A DNA stretch of 64,000 nt from Cristatella mucedo (GCA_009760855.2 WPIO01000053.1:374001-438000); one strand, 5' to 3'. Shown: positions 1 through 12,184, counted from the first letter of the stretch. Program-made: numbers and translations. Notes: a model not told the origin generated them from the sequence alone.

Positions 1-3000
1 GAAGTGTGGTCAATGGGCGTAACGCTGTACACGGTCATCTATGGTGAGAACCCGTTCTACGACGTCGATGAGACCATCGAAGCCGTCCTCGACCCTCCAG
101 TCATGATGTCTCCAGGTCAGCTCTCTACCTTCAGGCATAGGAATCGTTTAGAATAGCTTGGGCATTCTAATTCTTACCACTTATCATGCATTTGCTCAGT
201 CTCTCAATGGGTGCAGCATTGGAGGTATCCCAACTCTGCTGAGCTGAAGGAATTATAAAATGGGAAAATCTGCAGCTATTTTATGTGAATTTTAAGGGTG
301 AATTTCAAGAAAATACTTACAGAATTTGTGTGGCAATCATTGTTGTTTGCGGCACTTTTTAAAAGACAAACATGTTAGAAATGGGATTGGAAACTCTGAC
401 GTCTTCCTTATAAAAGAAAAACTGATAATTCACACAATTTCTAGCTCATATGTAAACCAGTAGCAACGTATCTGCAAGTAAAAAAAATTTCTGATCTCTG
501 CATCATATGCGACTTGTATCCCAACTGGTTGAACCTTGGTTGAAGCTTTTTGAGATGCATGCACATGAAATATGTACAGCTTCACTTCAATGCACCTTGA
601 TGCCTTGTAAATTCTGTTTCAGAAATGTCTCTTGTAGTCATTTAGTATAACTTGTATGTATCTATACTACACCAGTTAGTAATAAACTAGTCGGTAGGTC
701 AATAAAAAATTGATGGTCGTAGCTTTTAATGATATAGTCGTCTTGGTGAAATAATCAGGCTCCCTCCCCTCCCCCTCCCCTCCCCATCACATCACTTCCC
801 TCTCATCACCCCCCTCCCTCCCCTTCCCCCTCCCATCCCCATCACATCACTTCCCTCTCATCACTCCCCTCCCTCCCCTTCCCCCTCCCCATCACATCAC
901 ACCACGTTTTGTTCATGCTTCCAGCAGCAGACACGCCTTGAAGTTCTCAAATCATGCCACCATGTGTGCGAATGCTTGCACATTTTTTTGGCGTTAGAAA
1001 GCTTATGAAGTACATAAATGTACACTATCATCAGCTTGTGCAATACTGAATTTACACGAGCTCATGAATGTAATCTAATGTAATTTATTTCCATCTGTAA
1101 CTCCACAAAGCCACAGAGACTATTCAGAGGTTATGCAGGAGAGTTGTTGTATAGCGCAATCACAGCATAAGCGACTTTCGGTATCCATTCGCTAGCCAGC
1201 AGTTTATCTCAGGAACCGCTTCTTATTATAGCCAGGGCCGACCAATGGTAGGGGATGCCGTGAAATGTGCACATATAAATTCGCACTAGATAGAACCTGT
1301 GGGCTCGCTTTGCTGAGTCATGGTAGGAATACAATATGGTACATGCATTTACACGTCTATTACTTTCGGTGCACTATGGTTTTGTCAAAGAGTGAGCCGG
1401 TTGACTCTCTTCGCTGAGCATGGCAGAAGACCAGGTGAAGTGCCCCAGAGTGAGGAGGGAAGGATGGACTTTACCGCTTTAATTAATCGGGCTGGAAATT
1501 GCTCTTGCATAGTTGAATTTAAAATTTAATTAAATCAGGTGTTCTATAACTTTAGATATGCATACGTTAAGTGACTACAAGTGTGCAAAGCCATTAATTG
1601 CAAATCAGAAATGCATTGGCGCGCAACTCAATTTGCAGGAAAGTGATAGAAGTAAAAAAAAAAAGTGCTCAGAGGTGAACAAAGTGAAAGTGTCAAGTTT
1701 CTGTTGCGAAGTTGACTCCAGTGGGTCTTTTAGGCTTCAGCCGGTCACCCCTTCCCCCTGTCAAGCTCTCCTGTGCATGCCAGTTGCTACTGCTGCTGCT
1801 GCCGCCAGGCATGCTGCTGAGACAGCTTGGCCGTGGTGATTTGTCATGTCGGTGGGGGGGGACTCACTGAGTGCTCCTGCCAGGTCTGGCCTCGTAGACG
1901 TCATCACAGACCTTGGTAGAAGGGTGAGGCATTTCTCAATCAGGTATGGCGTTTTTTACCTTATCCACACCGTATTGCTCAGTTTTGCATAATGTTTTGA
2001 CGACTGGGCCTCGATAACCTGAGTTGGTTTAAGCAGCATGATAGGCGTGGCTCATTGCAAGCAAGACCAGTGGCCTGCTATTCATCTATTAAGCCAGCAG
2101 CTGGCAGCGCCGTGGTGGGTGATCTCACTTGTTCTATTGGAGGATAGGGTGAGGAGAGACAAGTCTTCAGGATCAAGGCTCCTGCCCGTCGACCTTGAAC
2201 GTCAAAGTTCTAGTTTAATGAATGTCTTTGTAACAGGTGCAACCTGCCATGCACTTTGGATAACATAACACACTGCTGTAATCCGGTTATGCGACACGGT
2301 TGTTTTGATTTGCATTGAACTTCGAGAGGACAGATCGGAGGATTTATTTTAAACTTCCCATTTGTTGGCAGGCAGCTAGCTGCACATGTGGTGCAGCATT
2401 GAAGCAAAAAGAAAAAATTCAAAAAAGCATTATAAACTTATTTTTGGTTGACGTTAATTTGAAGTATTGCAACCATTTAAAAATATCACTGCTAGAAATG
2501 ATACGGGAGCTAAACTTTATAGCTGCACAAATCCATCGTCCACCGGAGGATTTGAGCCCACGACCTCGGGATCAAAGTCGTGAAACGAAACCGCCTGCTG
2601 AAAGTGCCTAAGCTAGACTAACCTCTTGTAGTGCTGTCATTGGTAAAGGGTTTAATAGGCAAAGTCTTCTTTGGCGCTCTCATATCAATTGGCGACCAGC
2701 CTTGAATGTCGACAACTATTGTTGTCTGGTGCAAAGTTGACTCGCCTGACTCAGCGATCCGACTCAAGTCAGAAAGCTGCCATCTGGGCGCCTGAGATGC
2801 TTTAATCTGACCCTCTAATCTAATCTGAGATCCTCAATCTGAGCCTCTAATGGCCCTTGCCTTCAGTCGGAGGTGAAATCTTTTCTGCCGATAGTCCTAT
2901 TGCAGACGATGTTTGAGTTCCCAGAAGCACCGTGACTGCCTAGCAGCACGTGTTCGGTTAACTACACCGTCGGTCTGCAGCCACTATCGGTCGTTTGCAG

Positions 3001-3392
3001 TCGCTGCATGTGCCTATGGGTGGATTGCGATGGACGCTGCCTTATTTGGCGAGTTCTATAGAGCGCTGCTGCATATTTGAGTGTTGCCTCTATTGTTACT
3101 AAATAAACGACAGCTGCGGTTGTTGAACATTTCAAAGAAGCTGCGACAGTGCTGCAAGCACGCCGCGACATTTCCTGGTTGGCCGGTTGCAGCTCTGATG
3201 CAGCTCATCCGTTGGATTCTGCATCCGGATCCGCGCCTTCGTGCAACCGTGGGTGACATAGCAAACCATCGATGGGTTACTCAGAAGGTCGACATCGCGA
3301 GCTACAACTGGTTCGAAGTTCTACCAAACTTTGGTACTGCCGTTGACCCTATTACCCTGCCTGCCTGTGTTCGCCTGCTTATCTGTGCTTAG
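1..3392 (+). CDS. PASK: PAS-domain kinase (PASK)-like gene, 3' part of the kinase domain
   Basis: Two exons encode the C-terminal lobe of a Ser/Thr kinase. Exon 1-115 reads EVWSMGVTLYTVIYGENPFY onward (subdomain IX and helix F) and ends in phase 1 at a GT donor (116). The next exon starts after the AG at 3191-3192 and reads LMQLIRWILHPDPRLRAT, the subdomain XI region with its conserved Arg, then WVTQKVDIASYNWFEV. A WVTQ-x-V-x(4)-Y-x-W-x-EV tail straight after the kinase fold is typical of PAS kinases rather than AMPK/SNF1 relatives. PAS kinases are nutrient-linked cytosolic/nuclear kinases (family knowledge). Reading straight on, the frame stops at 3392; splicing at a GT after 3333 into 5753 keeps the frame open. 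The N-terminal PAS domains and catalytic loop lie outside the window. The family call rests on motif recall, not a search. Confidence 0.82.
755..905. repeat. pyrimidine-rich minisatellite in the kinase intron
   Basis: A C/T-only stretch alternates with the phrase CATCACATCACTTCCCTCTCATCAC. The unit is about 60 bp and is present about two and a half times. It lies in the 3.08-kb intron between the two kinase exons. The rest of that intron (116-754 and 1236-2520) shows no gene. Confidence 0.85.
1075..1235 (-). mobile_element. LINE-B 3' tail fragment
   Basis: On the minus strand this ends in TTACATTAGATTACATT after a block equivalent to the tail of the other LINE-B copies (TGGAGTTACAGA...GGAAATAAATTACATT; upstream CCGAAAGTCGCTTATGCTGTGA). 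It is a short 5'-truncated copy within the kinase intron. Confidence 0.75.
2530..2612 (-). mobile_element. tRNA-derived SINE remnant
   Basis: The minus strand carries a pol III B-box-like GGGCTCAAATCC next to CACGACTTTGATCCCGAGGTCGTGG, the phrase found in all SINE heads in this window. Only the head is recognisable. It lies in the kinase intron. Confidence 0.6.
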
Positions 3393-3439
3393 ATGTATAG
3401 ATATAGTAATAATATGGATGATATATGGGGAGGGAAGCT

Positions 3440-3655
3440 GTGCCGATGTAATCACCAAGAACAATCTAGGCTTTCAATTTTAAGCAGATGACACACTGCT
3501 GTACATTTGCTTTAATACCTCCCGGCCTTCCGCACATTGAACTTTCTCAACACTCTTACTGCATCTGTTGATGACATTTGTACTTAAATGGCATGCTTTC
3601 TAAAATCGAGTGATGATAAAACCAGTAAGATGCAATGCAGTAAGACACTTAAGAG
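3440..3655 (+). mobile_element. LINE-A internal fragment (reverse transcriptase region)
   Basis: The stretch AACAATCTAGGCTTTCA...GCAGATGACACACTGCTGTACATTTGCTTT matches the LINE-A region that encodes the [14 protein letters not shown] catalytic motif. It continues through the conserved GATGACAT and AAATCGAGTGATGATAAAAC parts. Frames are broken; it is a dead fragment in the second kinase intron. Confidence 0.75.
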
Positions 3656-3942
3656 TTTGTGCAAAACACAGCTATACGTGTCTGTCGTGAATATTGCAAC
3701 TGCCGCATAGCGCCACATAGCACCGACCTGCACAAGCCTTGGCAGCCGAGCGTTGTGCCAGCTATAGGCACCTTATCATGTATCCAACTTTCCAGGGCTC
3801 CGCATACTGTGTGCAGCTGTAGTTAAATTAATAATATTCTTGCATTTTTGATTGCATCCTGGGAGAATTATAGCTTTTTCTAGGTGCTTAAATTAGATGG
3901 GAAAGAGACCATGTCTAGTGATTACTGCATAGTGAGAATTGT

Positions 3943-4237
<295 letters not shown>

Positions 4238-4397
4238 CCACTCACTCACTCCTGGCCGATGCTACTAAGGAGTCCTATAGTGAGTTCACAATTGTGCGAC
4301 CGACATTTAGACCCGTTTGCAGATCTTTGCTGATAAGGAAGCATTTAATTCATGTTACTTCAGTAGAATAAGCTGGTACTTGTGCAGTCAAAAATAT

Positions 4398-4500
4398 ATT
4401 TCATATGTGCAGCGCCCTGAGAGAACTCGATCTCGATATCCAAGCGATTCACACGTGCCGCAGCATCTCGAGCCCACAGCACCTCGGGTCGTCAGAGGCT
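4398..4500 (-). mobile_element. SINE with a LINE-A-like hairpin tail (minus strand)
   Basis: Reading the minus strand: a TGGGCTCGAGATGC B-box-like stretch preceded by CGACCCGAGGTGC, then GCGGCACGTGTGAATCGC, then a tail with AGATCGAGTTCTCTCAGGGCGC, which matches the 3' hairpin arm of LINE-A. The head-to-tail order (tRNA-like head, LINE-A-like tail) is that of a SINE that borrows a LINE 3' end. The A-box side runs into the array at 4502-4686. Confidence 0.55.
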
Positions 4501-4501
4501 C

Positions 4502-4686
4502 AAGCACCTTAATCCCTGAGCCACAAGCACCTTAACCCATGAGCCACAAGCACCTTAATCCCTGAGCCACAAGCACCTTAATCCCTGAGCCACAAGTACC
4601 TTAATCCCTGAGCCACAAGTACCTTAATCCCTGAGCCACAAGCACCTCAATCCCTGAGCCACAAGCACCTTAATCCCTGAGCCACA
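4502..4686 (-). repeat. eight-copy 23-bp array derived from a SINE A-box
   Basis: The unit AAGCACCTTAATCCCTGAGCCAC repeats eight times in tandem with one to three changes per copy. Its reverse complement begins GTGGCTCAGGGATTAAGG, which fits the pol III A-box (TGGCTCAG-N-GG type) and the start of the adjacent minus-strand SINE. The array is therefore best read as local expansion of the SINE's A-box segment. Whether it binds TFIIIC is unknown. Confidence 0.85.
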
Positions 4687-5019
4687 CCACGGCGGCAAGA
4701 GTGTTAGGTGGAAACATGGAAGATTAGAGGTTTTTCTCCCTCCCCTGTTCCCCATTCATCTCGCCACTAGATTCAGTAGAATTCTTCATGCTGCTGCCTG
4801 CTGTTGGTGACATCGCTGTGTCACCTTCACCATCGCTGCGCCACCAGCTGCTGGCACCATTGCTAGCTTTGCTGTTCACACCCCTGAGGACAGGCTCACC
4901 AAGAGCGCTCATGTTCCCTCTCTTACAATCTCCATCCTTTATGAATGGGTAGGAGTCATTGCATCTGGAGTCGGTCCTAAAAAAGGAGGTCCCCGCGGAA
5001 ATTAGGTCCGTTGGGTTAA

Positions 5020-5300
5020 TAACAATAATAACAATACTTTTAAGTATTGCTCTCAGAAAACTTAATGTCTTCTAGGCACATTGCAGGTGCTGTAGAGAAA
5101 CCATGATCAAGGGGACAGTGTTAATGTAAACAAGCATAATATGGTTAGAGGTAACCTGAACATTGTCAACATGTAAATATAGTTAGTGGTAACATGCTCA
5201 GTGTCAGCGTGCATAAGCACATAAAGGAAAAATCGCAAGGATCTATCAAATACTGCGAGAAGCAGGTAGACTTTTAGCTTATTTTGATATGTCGTTAAGT
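5020..5300 (-). mobile_element. diverged LINE-A 3' end
   Basis: In minus orientation this contains the LINE-A order: the end of the coding part (AAATTTGATAGATCC region), TGTGCTTATGCACGCTGACACTGAGCATG, TTACCACTAACTAT, GACAATGTTCAGG, then a decayed hairpin (CTTAGAAGACATTAAGTTTTCTGAG) and (ATT)n-like TATTGTTATTATTG. It is older than most copies here. Confidence 0.7.
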
Positions 5301-5752
5301 CAGGGTCAGTGATGAGACGTCAGTCGGCCGTGAATTAGAGGCTATGGGTTCCTAGTTGGTCTCAAACGACGTCTCCTGCTTTCCAGGCAGTTGACTTGTT
5401 AGTTAGGAACAACCATATCGTTTTGCCAGGCAGGTTTGTGATATAGTAAAGTTATCGCTCCACATACTGAGTGTAGTAAAGTAGTCAAGGATGCACTGGA
5501 TTTGCGTTGGATTTCGTTTCTTGGCATTTAGCAGCCACACCCCATTCAACGTGATCGGTCACATCATTGATTTCTGTTGTTGAACCCGCACATTCAACGA
5601 CCTTTGCAATGCTGCCCCTGCCAGGCTGCGTGCCACCGCTGCACTAGTTCACGGGGATGTGAATAGGTCGCCTGAGCTAGTCTGGTGTCAAACTAGGTGC
5701 GTCGGAGGTGCAGCAGCATCATGGGGGGGGGGTGCCATTTGCTGAGTTGCAG

Positions 5753-6087
5753 AGTTCTGTGGAAACGTAGCCGGCGACGACCGGCCGGATCCTCTCGAAG
5801 TCAGTCGGAGAGATCAGAGCAGCCGCATTGACGACGGACTGCTGGGAGGCGATGACAGCGAAGCTGGCGACATCAGCGGAGACGTGCTGTGCCCAGGCTC
5901 AGCTGCACACCACTACGGCGACCATCGGGCCGATGATGGACACATTGCGACGGACGAAAGGGACAACGAGAGCTATGACGAAGTGTCGGCATTGCAGCAG
6001 GAGCTCCAGCGCTGCCTTCGGTTACCTGCGGCAGCCCCTGTGCAGCGGCATCATCGTGACCTGCAGCAGCAGCCGTCGGCCCCGTGA
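5753..6087 (+). CDS. candidate terminal exon of the PASK-like gene
   Basis: The kinase exon ends in phase 1 at 3333 before GTACTG. An AG at 5751-5752 follows TTGCTGAGTTGC, and joining there (or at the AG 5769-5770, same frame) opens a reading frame to the stop at 6087. The predicted peptide of about 110 residues is acidic in its first half (DDGLLGGDDSEAGDISGD) and Gln/Leu/Pro-rich at the end (ALQQELQRCL, DLQQQPSAP). Two alternative acceptors in the same frame and matching phase support the exon. The acceptors are weak, the donor is not a strong consensus, and no homology is recognised. It could instead be chance open sequence in GC-rich DNA. Confidence 0.38.
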
Positions 6088-6348
6088 CCGGCTCAACGGG
6101 CAATCGCAACCGCGAAATTCAAATGCTGGGCCAGCTAGCATGTGCAAGCAGCAGCAGCTGCAAGACGTTGCACAAATCTGCTTGAGAGGAAGGAAGGGAC
6201 AAAGTGACAGCTCTCAGTGAGGGACGACAGCAAGAGATCCCAGAGAGATTTAGGGAGAGACAGAGGTCAGAGGTTGGTGTGGTGGGACAGAGAGGGCACT
6301 CACGAGAAATATGTGCTAAAGCAGCAATCTGCAGCAGCTGGTGCCATT

Positions 6349-6350
<2 letters not shown>

Positions 6351-6402
<52 letters not shown>
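6351..6402. repeat. (TC)n microsatellite
   Basis: A pure CT dinucleotide run about 50 bp long downstream of the candidate last kinase exon. The flanks 6088-6350 and 6403-6969 hold no gene. They contain a short palindrome near 6611-6646 in which CTGACCGATC and GATCGGTCAG face each other. Confidence 0.95.
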
Positions 6403-6404
<2 letters not shown>

Positions 6405-6969
6405 CCGACCGCGACCGACTAGAACTGAGCGGTGTGCTGTGCATGAGCATGTCACTGCGTAGTACATTGGAGCGCTGTGCTGATTTTCACGCAGTGTTTC
6501 TTGATGTGGTAGCTCTAGTCAGAGTTTATTTTTCGTCTCTTCGATTTGCAATGATCTTCGAGTTGTTGCTGGGTTTGTAGGCTCCCTGGCCCAGCATTGC
6601 TGCATGCTGTGGCTGACCGATCCCTGATCGGTCAGCTGACCGATCTATAGATAAAGCAGCAATCTCTCGATTAAAAGGTATCTCCACTTCACAGTGAATT
6701 CGAATGCTGATTACGCTGCATAGACTTTGCTGTGTGCTTCGCCGAGTTTCCATCTGCTCCTGCTCGTGCACTCTGACTCAAATCGTTTAGCTATAGCTAT
6801 CGTCGACTCTGCTTATACGATTACTTAGGGACCGGCAAATGGCAATCCTTATAGGCAGTGCATTTCCATATGCGTAGTGAGACTATAGCTGGAGTAAATC
6901 TGGGATGCAGAAACGTTATTCTTATAAGTGGAGTACTCCTATATCCGATATTTTTATACGCGGAGTCGA

Positions 6970-7190
6970 CTATACCTCGAAACAAAATTGAATCCTTTGG
7001 AGACCGTGCCTTTATTTCCTATTCTCCATAAGCCTGGAGCTTACACGAAGCTAACATACGACATCCTCTTGACTTGACCACATTTAAAAAGAAGCTACCA
7101 ACGCACCCGTTTGCTCACAGCAGTTGCTGGGTCCATGTGACTTGTCATTTGTGTGCTTATGGGTGCTGCCACTGTGCATGTTGCCACTAG
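6970..7190 (+). mobile_element. LINE-A 3' fragment, left part
   Basis: The sequence AATCCTTTGGAGACCGTGCC through ACTTGACCACATTTAAAAAG to TTATGGGTGCTGCCACTGTGCATG is the end of the LINE-A coding region and start of its 3' UTR. It breaks at 7190, where a minus-strand LINE-B starts. The LINE-A text resumes near 9110, so this is the target into which LINE-B inserted. Confidence 0.8.
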
Positions 7191-9105
7191 TGTAATGTAA
7201 TGTATCTCCGTCTGTAACTCCACAAAGTCATAAAGACTATGTGGGTGTTTTGCAGGAGAGTTTTGTATAGCGCACTCACAGCTTAAGTGGCATTCGGTAG
7301 CCAACAGACTTCGTCTCACACTACAAAGAGAAAGTGGGAAGCATAGCAGAGTCAGGAGAGCAGTTGAGGTAGTGAGTAGCATAAAAGTAGCAGCTTAGGA
7401 CCGCTGAAAAGGATGTGCCATAGTCGGCAGTAGGAGAGTAGTTGTCGTTGCGTAAGAATTGTGGAAGCAAGTTCCACAGTCTAGGACCTGCAGAGCTAAA
7501 GCTTCTGTCGCCAACTGTCTTTAAGCGGAGGAATGGAACAGCTAATTTATTGTCCACACAGGACCTGAGGGCGCGAACAGGCTGAAACTGATGCAGCAGT
7601 TCAGCTAGGTACGAAGGAGCCAAGCCGTGGCAGGCCTTGTAGGTCAGCGTAAGAACTTTGCTCTGTATCCTTTGCTCAACCGGCAACCATCCTAGCTCTT
7701 TCAGCAAAGGAGACATGTGTTCTAACCGCTGGGACTTGAAGACTAGCCATGCAGCCATATTCATAGTCCGCTGTAGTGGCGTAGTAGCTTTCTTTGGCAG
7801 TCCAGCCAAAAGGGAATTACAATAATCAAGCCGAGACAGAACTAAGGAGCAAGTTAAATTTTTTTACGACCCACTGTGGGAGACAGCTTCTAATCTTAGA
7901 TAAGGATCGGATGTGATGGCTAGCTGTAGAGGCAGTCTTCTGAACGAAGCTTTTGAAATTGAGACAGCTATCGAACACGACACCTAAATTTCGAGCTCGT
8001 GGTGATGGTCGCACAATAGCATCACCTATTAGAAGAGCAAAGCCTTTTAATCCAGCCACACGCTTAGGGTGTCCTATGAGAAGCAGTTCGGTTTTATCAT
8101 CATTTAATTTCAGGAAGTTTTCCGACATCCAGGATCGAATATCGGCAAGGCAAGCATTCAGTTTATCAGTTGCTGCAGCAGATTCCGACGGTTTGAATGA
8201 CAAATACAACTGAGTATCGTCAGCATAGAAGTGATATCCTATTCCATGGACCTCAATCACTTTTCCCAGAGGTTGTGTATAAATGGAGAACAGCAAGGGA
8301 CCGATTACAGACCCTTGGGGGACTCCACAGGTGACCCTTCTCGTGAGTGAGATCTGACCCCCACACGACACGGATTGAACACGATCAGACAAGTATGATT
8401 TAAACCATGCTAGTGCTTCGTCTGCCAGACCGATCGTTGTTCTCAATCGTTCAAACAGAACTTCGTGATCAATGGTGTCGAAGGCAGCAGACAGATCTAG
8501 CAGAGCTAGGCCAGTGACATTCCGTCGTCGTTGCCACGTAGAATGTCATTGTTTACACGGAGGAGAGCAGTTTCAGTAGAGTGCTGCCTCTTGAACCCTG
8601 ATTGAAATGTTTCTGACATTCCATTGTTTTCAATATGTTCAACCAGCTGCTTAGCAACAATTTTTTCAAGAATCTTTGATAAGAACGGAAGAAAGGAAAC
8701 TGGACGATAGTTTGCTAGGACCTTTGTGTCTAATCCAGGCTTTTTAAGACTAGGCCTAACGATTGCCGATTTGAAGGACTTTGGGACGACCCCACTTCCC
8801 AAAGAAGCATTAAAAATTTTGATTATGGTAGATCTAAGTTGGTCTGCTAGTGAAGACCACAGAGATGAAGGTATAGGGTCTTCACGAGACGAGCTCTTTT
8901 TGCTAGACCTTATTAAGGCAGCCACATCGCATGCAGAAACATTGGAGAACCTCTAAATTAAGGTCACAGCTTGAGGAACAGCGATTCGTTGGTCGGAGGG
9001 TGCTTAATGGAGGCACGAATGTGCACAATTTTTTCAGTAAAGAAGGCTGAAAACTTTTCGGCTGAGCCCTTAATATCTGGGGAGTCAGACCTCACAGCTC
9101 TAGCC
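7191..9105 (-). mobile_element. LINE-B, 5'-truncated reverse transcriptase copy
   Basis: Minus-strand reading frames at about 9100-8506, 8446-7826 and 7809-7321 give, in order: part of the linker (EKFSAFFTEKI), the RT start (LANYRPVSFLPFLSKILEKI), [29 protein letters not shown] (the PQGS-x-LGP-like block), the catalytic [11 protein letters not shown], and a C-terminal MSPLLKELGWLPVEQRIQSK block typical of CR1/L2 LINEs. The break near 8510-8450 removes the FDTIDH stretch from the long frames. The 3' end is CTGTAACTCC...GGAGATACATTACATTACA. Endonuclease and 5' UTR are missing. It copies itself by target-primed reverse transcription (family knowledge); this copy is dead. Confidence 0.88.
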
Positions 9106-9109
9106 ATAT

Positions 9110-9290
9110 TTAGCACGTTGACACGGAGCATGTTGTCAGAAGCCACATCTAGCACGTTGACACGGTGCATGTTACCGCTAGCCACATGGTCCTTTACAAC
9201 ATATGTTTCTAATCAATGCTTTATAGTGTCTTATAAGAGATTTACTTTTCTTAGGGCGCTATGCAAAAGTGTTTAAAATTATTATTGCTA
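9110..9290 (+). mobile_element. LINE-A 3' fragment, right part
   Basis: GTTGACACGGTGCATGTTACCGCTAGCCACATGG is the LINE-A 3' UTR text, given twice in tandem (from about 9115 and 9155). It is followed by a shortened end (AGATTTACTTTTCTTAGGGCGCTATG, then ATTATTATTG). The start repeats the sequence just left of the LINE-B insertion (7163-7190), as a long target-site duplication would. Confidence 0.6.
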
Positions 9291-9371
9291 GCTAATGCCC
9301 TAGTGTACTAACAATCACGGGAAATCGCATGCCCTAAATTACCATACCTAAATTACCACTTAACCTCTGCT

Positions 9372-11753
9372 GCTCAGTCCTCTCTCCGATCTGTCATCAT
9401 TGGTAGATAGCTACAACACGACACTAGCTGACACGTTCGACGAGTTTGCACCTCTCACAAAGCGAACTGTGCGCCCCGCCCTGACGGCCTATGGTTTACC
9501 ACAGACATTAAACTAGCCACGTCTACTGAGCGAAAGCTTGAAAAAGCATACAAAAGATCTGGGCTGACTGTCCATCGACAGGCATATGAAGACTACTGTA
9601 GGTCGTGCCAATCGATCCTAGCAAAGGCCAAGTTTAGCTTCTATAAAAATATTGTTGAACCACAGATGCACAATCCAAAAATGCTGATGGCGATTAACCA
9701 TCTCCTCAAACGCTCCCAGATTAGCTCGTTACCTGATGATCCTTGTGATGATCTAGCCGATCGCTTCTCTCGATTCTTTGTGCAGAAGATAGACAAGATC
9801 AGAAAATCTATCCCTGCGATGACAACATCCCCACTAGCATGCTGTTCTCCGATTCCTGGCTGCACCTCAATGTCTGCATTTAAGCAGGTCACTAGTGATG
9901 TAGTCCTGAAGTTCGTATATCAATCAAAGAAGATAGCAAGTCCTCTGGACCCAATTCCCACTGTCCTGCTCCTACGTTGCATTGATCTGCTGCTACCATG
10001 CATAACTAACATCATTACTTTGTCATTAGCCTCAGGGCATGTCCCAGTACCTTAAAAAAAAGCTGTAGTCAGGCCACTTCTCATGAAAGCGACACTAGAC
10101 CAAGAGAACTTAAGCAATTACCCCCAGTCTCTTCTAGCTGTCTAGTCTCTATCTGTCTAGTTCTATTCTATCTGTCTAGTCTCTTCTGTCTCTTCTACAA
10201 TTCCTATCAAAGACACTGGAACAGGTCGTGGCGGACCAGCTGAACTCATATATCGTAACCTCACACCTTGCTAGTAAGTTCCAGTGTGGCTTTAGAGCTA
10301 ATCACTCCACAGAGTCAACATTGCTTAGGGTATACAACGACCTACTTAGGAATGCAGACATGGGTAGAGTGTCTCTGCTTGTTTTGCTCGATCGTTCGGC
10401 AGCTTTTGATACCATCGATCACAAAGTGCTTCTAGAGTGCCTCTCATCTCGCCTGGGCACCACCGGCACTGCTCTGCAATGGTTCAGGTCCTATCTCAGT
10501 GGGAGACTCCAGAGTATTGACGTGAATGGACAAAGATCATCCGAGGTACCTCTGAAATATGGGGTACGTCAGGGCTCCGTGCTAGGTCCGGTTCTTTTCA
10601 CGGTTTATACTCTCCCTCTTGCTGATATGATTGCCAAGCACAATCTAGGCTTTCACGTCTATGCGGATGACACTCGGTTGTACATTTGCTTTGATCCCTC
10701 CCACCCTTCGAGCACCTCAAAAGCTCTCAACTCACTTGCTGCATGCATTGATGACATCCCCATATGGATGGCAGCAGATTTTCTAAAACTAAACGATGAT
10801 AAAACTAACTTACTAGTCATGGGCAAACCCAGTGTGATTCAGAAATCGGAAAGGCTGCCGCTCAAAATTGGCTCTGCCAGCATATCTCCAGCTGTATCAG
10901 CTCGAAATCTAGGTGTCATGTTCCAAAGCGACCTCTCTTTAGACGACCATATCAGCTCCACAGTCAAATCTGCTTTTTTTTAGCTTCATAATATTGCTCA
11001 AATTCGGGCTTGTTTAGATAAGGAGACCGTGTCAAAGTTGGTCCATCCATTCGTGATATCCCGTCTCGACTTCTGCAACTCACTGCTTACTGGCCCACCA
11101 GCATGTGCGATCAGGCGATTGCAGCTGGTGCAAAACTCTGCAGCATGGCTTGTCTGTCGTGAGCTTCGCAGTTGCCACATCACACCACTTCTCGCCGACC
11201 TGCACTGGCTACCAGTCAAGCAACGGATCGACTTCAAGGATCTGTCACTCACTTTTAGGTCACTTCATTCTTTGGCTCCAGCCCATCTCTCCGATATACT
11301 CCCCCATTAGGCCAAGCATCGTACCACCTGCTTTTTGGAATCCAGCAGCCTACAAATACCTCGTACAAATCTCAAACCCTTTGGAGACCGTGCATTTAGT
11401 TCGTATGCTCCCAAAGCCTGGAACTCCCTCCCGACCTGCTTCAGAACATCCCCTGACCTGACCACATTTAAAAAGAACTTAAGAACACATATTTAGGACA
11501 GCATTTAGTGGGTCCCTGTGATTCGTCCTTCATGTGCTTATGTGTGCTGACACTGTGCATGCTGCCACTAACCACACTTGCATGCTGATCCTGTGCATGT
11601 CACCCCTAACCAAATGATTCATTTTGTTTGTTTATCAAGCATGAAATTACTCTCCATTCAATTGCATTTCTCTTTGCAGCAAATGTAAAGCGCCTAGAGA
11701 GAGTTTGAGTTCTCTGAGTGCGCTTTATCAAGTGCATTACCATTACCATTAGG
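9372..11753 (+). mobile_element. LINE-A, 5'-truncated, broken RT open reading frame
   Basis: The copy starts in the linker after the endonuclease (SLVDSYNTTLADTFDEFAP) and carries SQISSLPDDPCDDLADRFSRFFVQKIDKI. The RT frame 10228-10983 holds [48 protein letters not shown] and FHVYADDTRLYICF, and the C-terminal HITPLLADLHWLPVKQRIDF block follows at 11029-11310. The segment coding for the NYRPVSLLPFL block is replaced by a CTGTCTAGT-rich low-complexity patch (10135-10200). The 3' end has the hairpin (AAAGCGC/GCGCTTT) and a CATTACCATTACCATTA tail. Inactive. Confidence 0.9.
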
Positions 11754-12184
11754 GTGTTCGCTGGCCCAGTCGCCAGTAGAGCCGGTGAGACCCGCCCCCA
11801 AGCATCGACTGCAATGCTTTGTCGCTCACTTTTGGGTCCCTTAATTTTCTTGCACTATTCTTACTCTAAGGACACATCTTTTAAAAATGGACCTTTTGTA
11901 GTCCCATCGACCTCCATGAATGTGGTCGCTTAGCGGTTAGCTTATCAAACAGCATCATTTGTAAAATAGCTCCTGCAGTGGGCAATAAAGGATCGCTTAT
12001 TGCAGCACTCGAACCCACGACATGGGTCGCGAAGAGCAAGCACCTTACTTCCTCGGCTAAGACACAGGGGCATAGAGAGACATCTAGTGGACTTCAAATC
12101 CTGTATAAACCTCAGCTTGTATAATCCAGTAGTTGTATAAAAGCCTCAGCTTGTATAATCCGGTAGTCCGGAACTTGCTACAAA
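11754..12184. other. spacer with a decayed SINE head
   Basis: No gene is seen. At about 11975-12085 the minus strand has GGGTTCGAGTGCTGC and GGTAAGTGCTTGC-like text next to CGACCCATGTCGTGG, a decayed SINE head. Confidence 0.5.

Noticed and set aside
4502-4686. CRISPR-like array
   Set aside because: The 23-bp units are contiguous with no unique spacers, and the context is eukaryotic.
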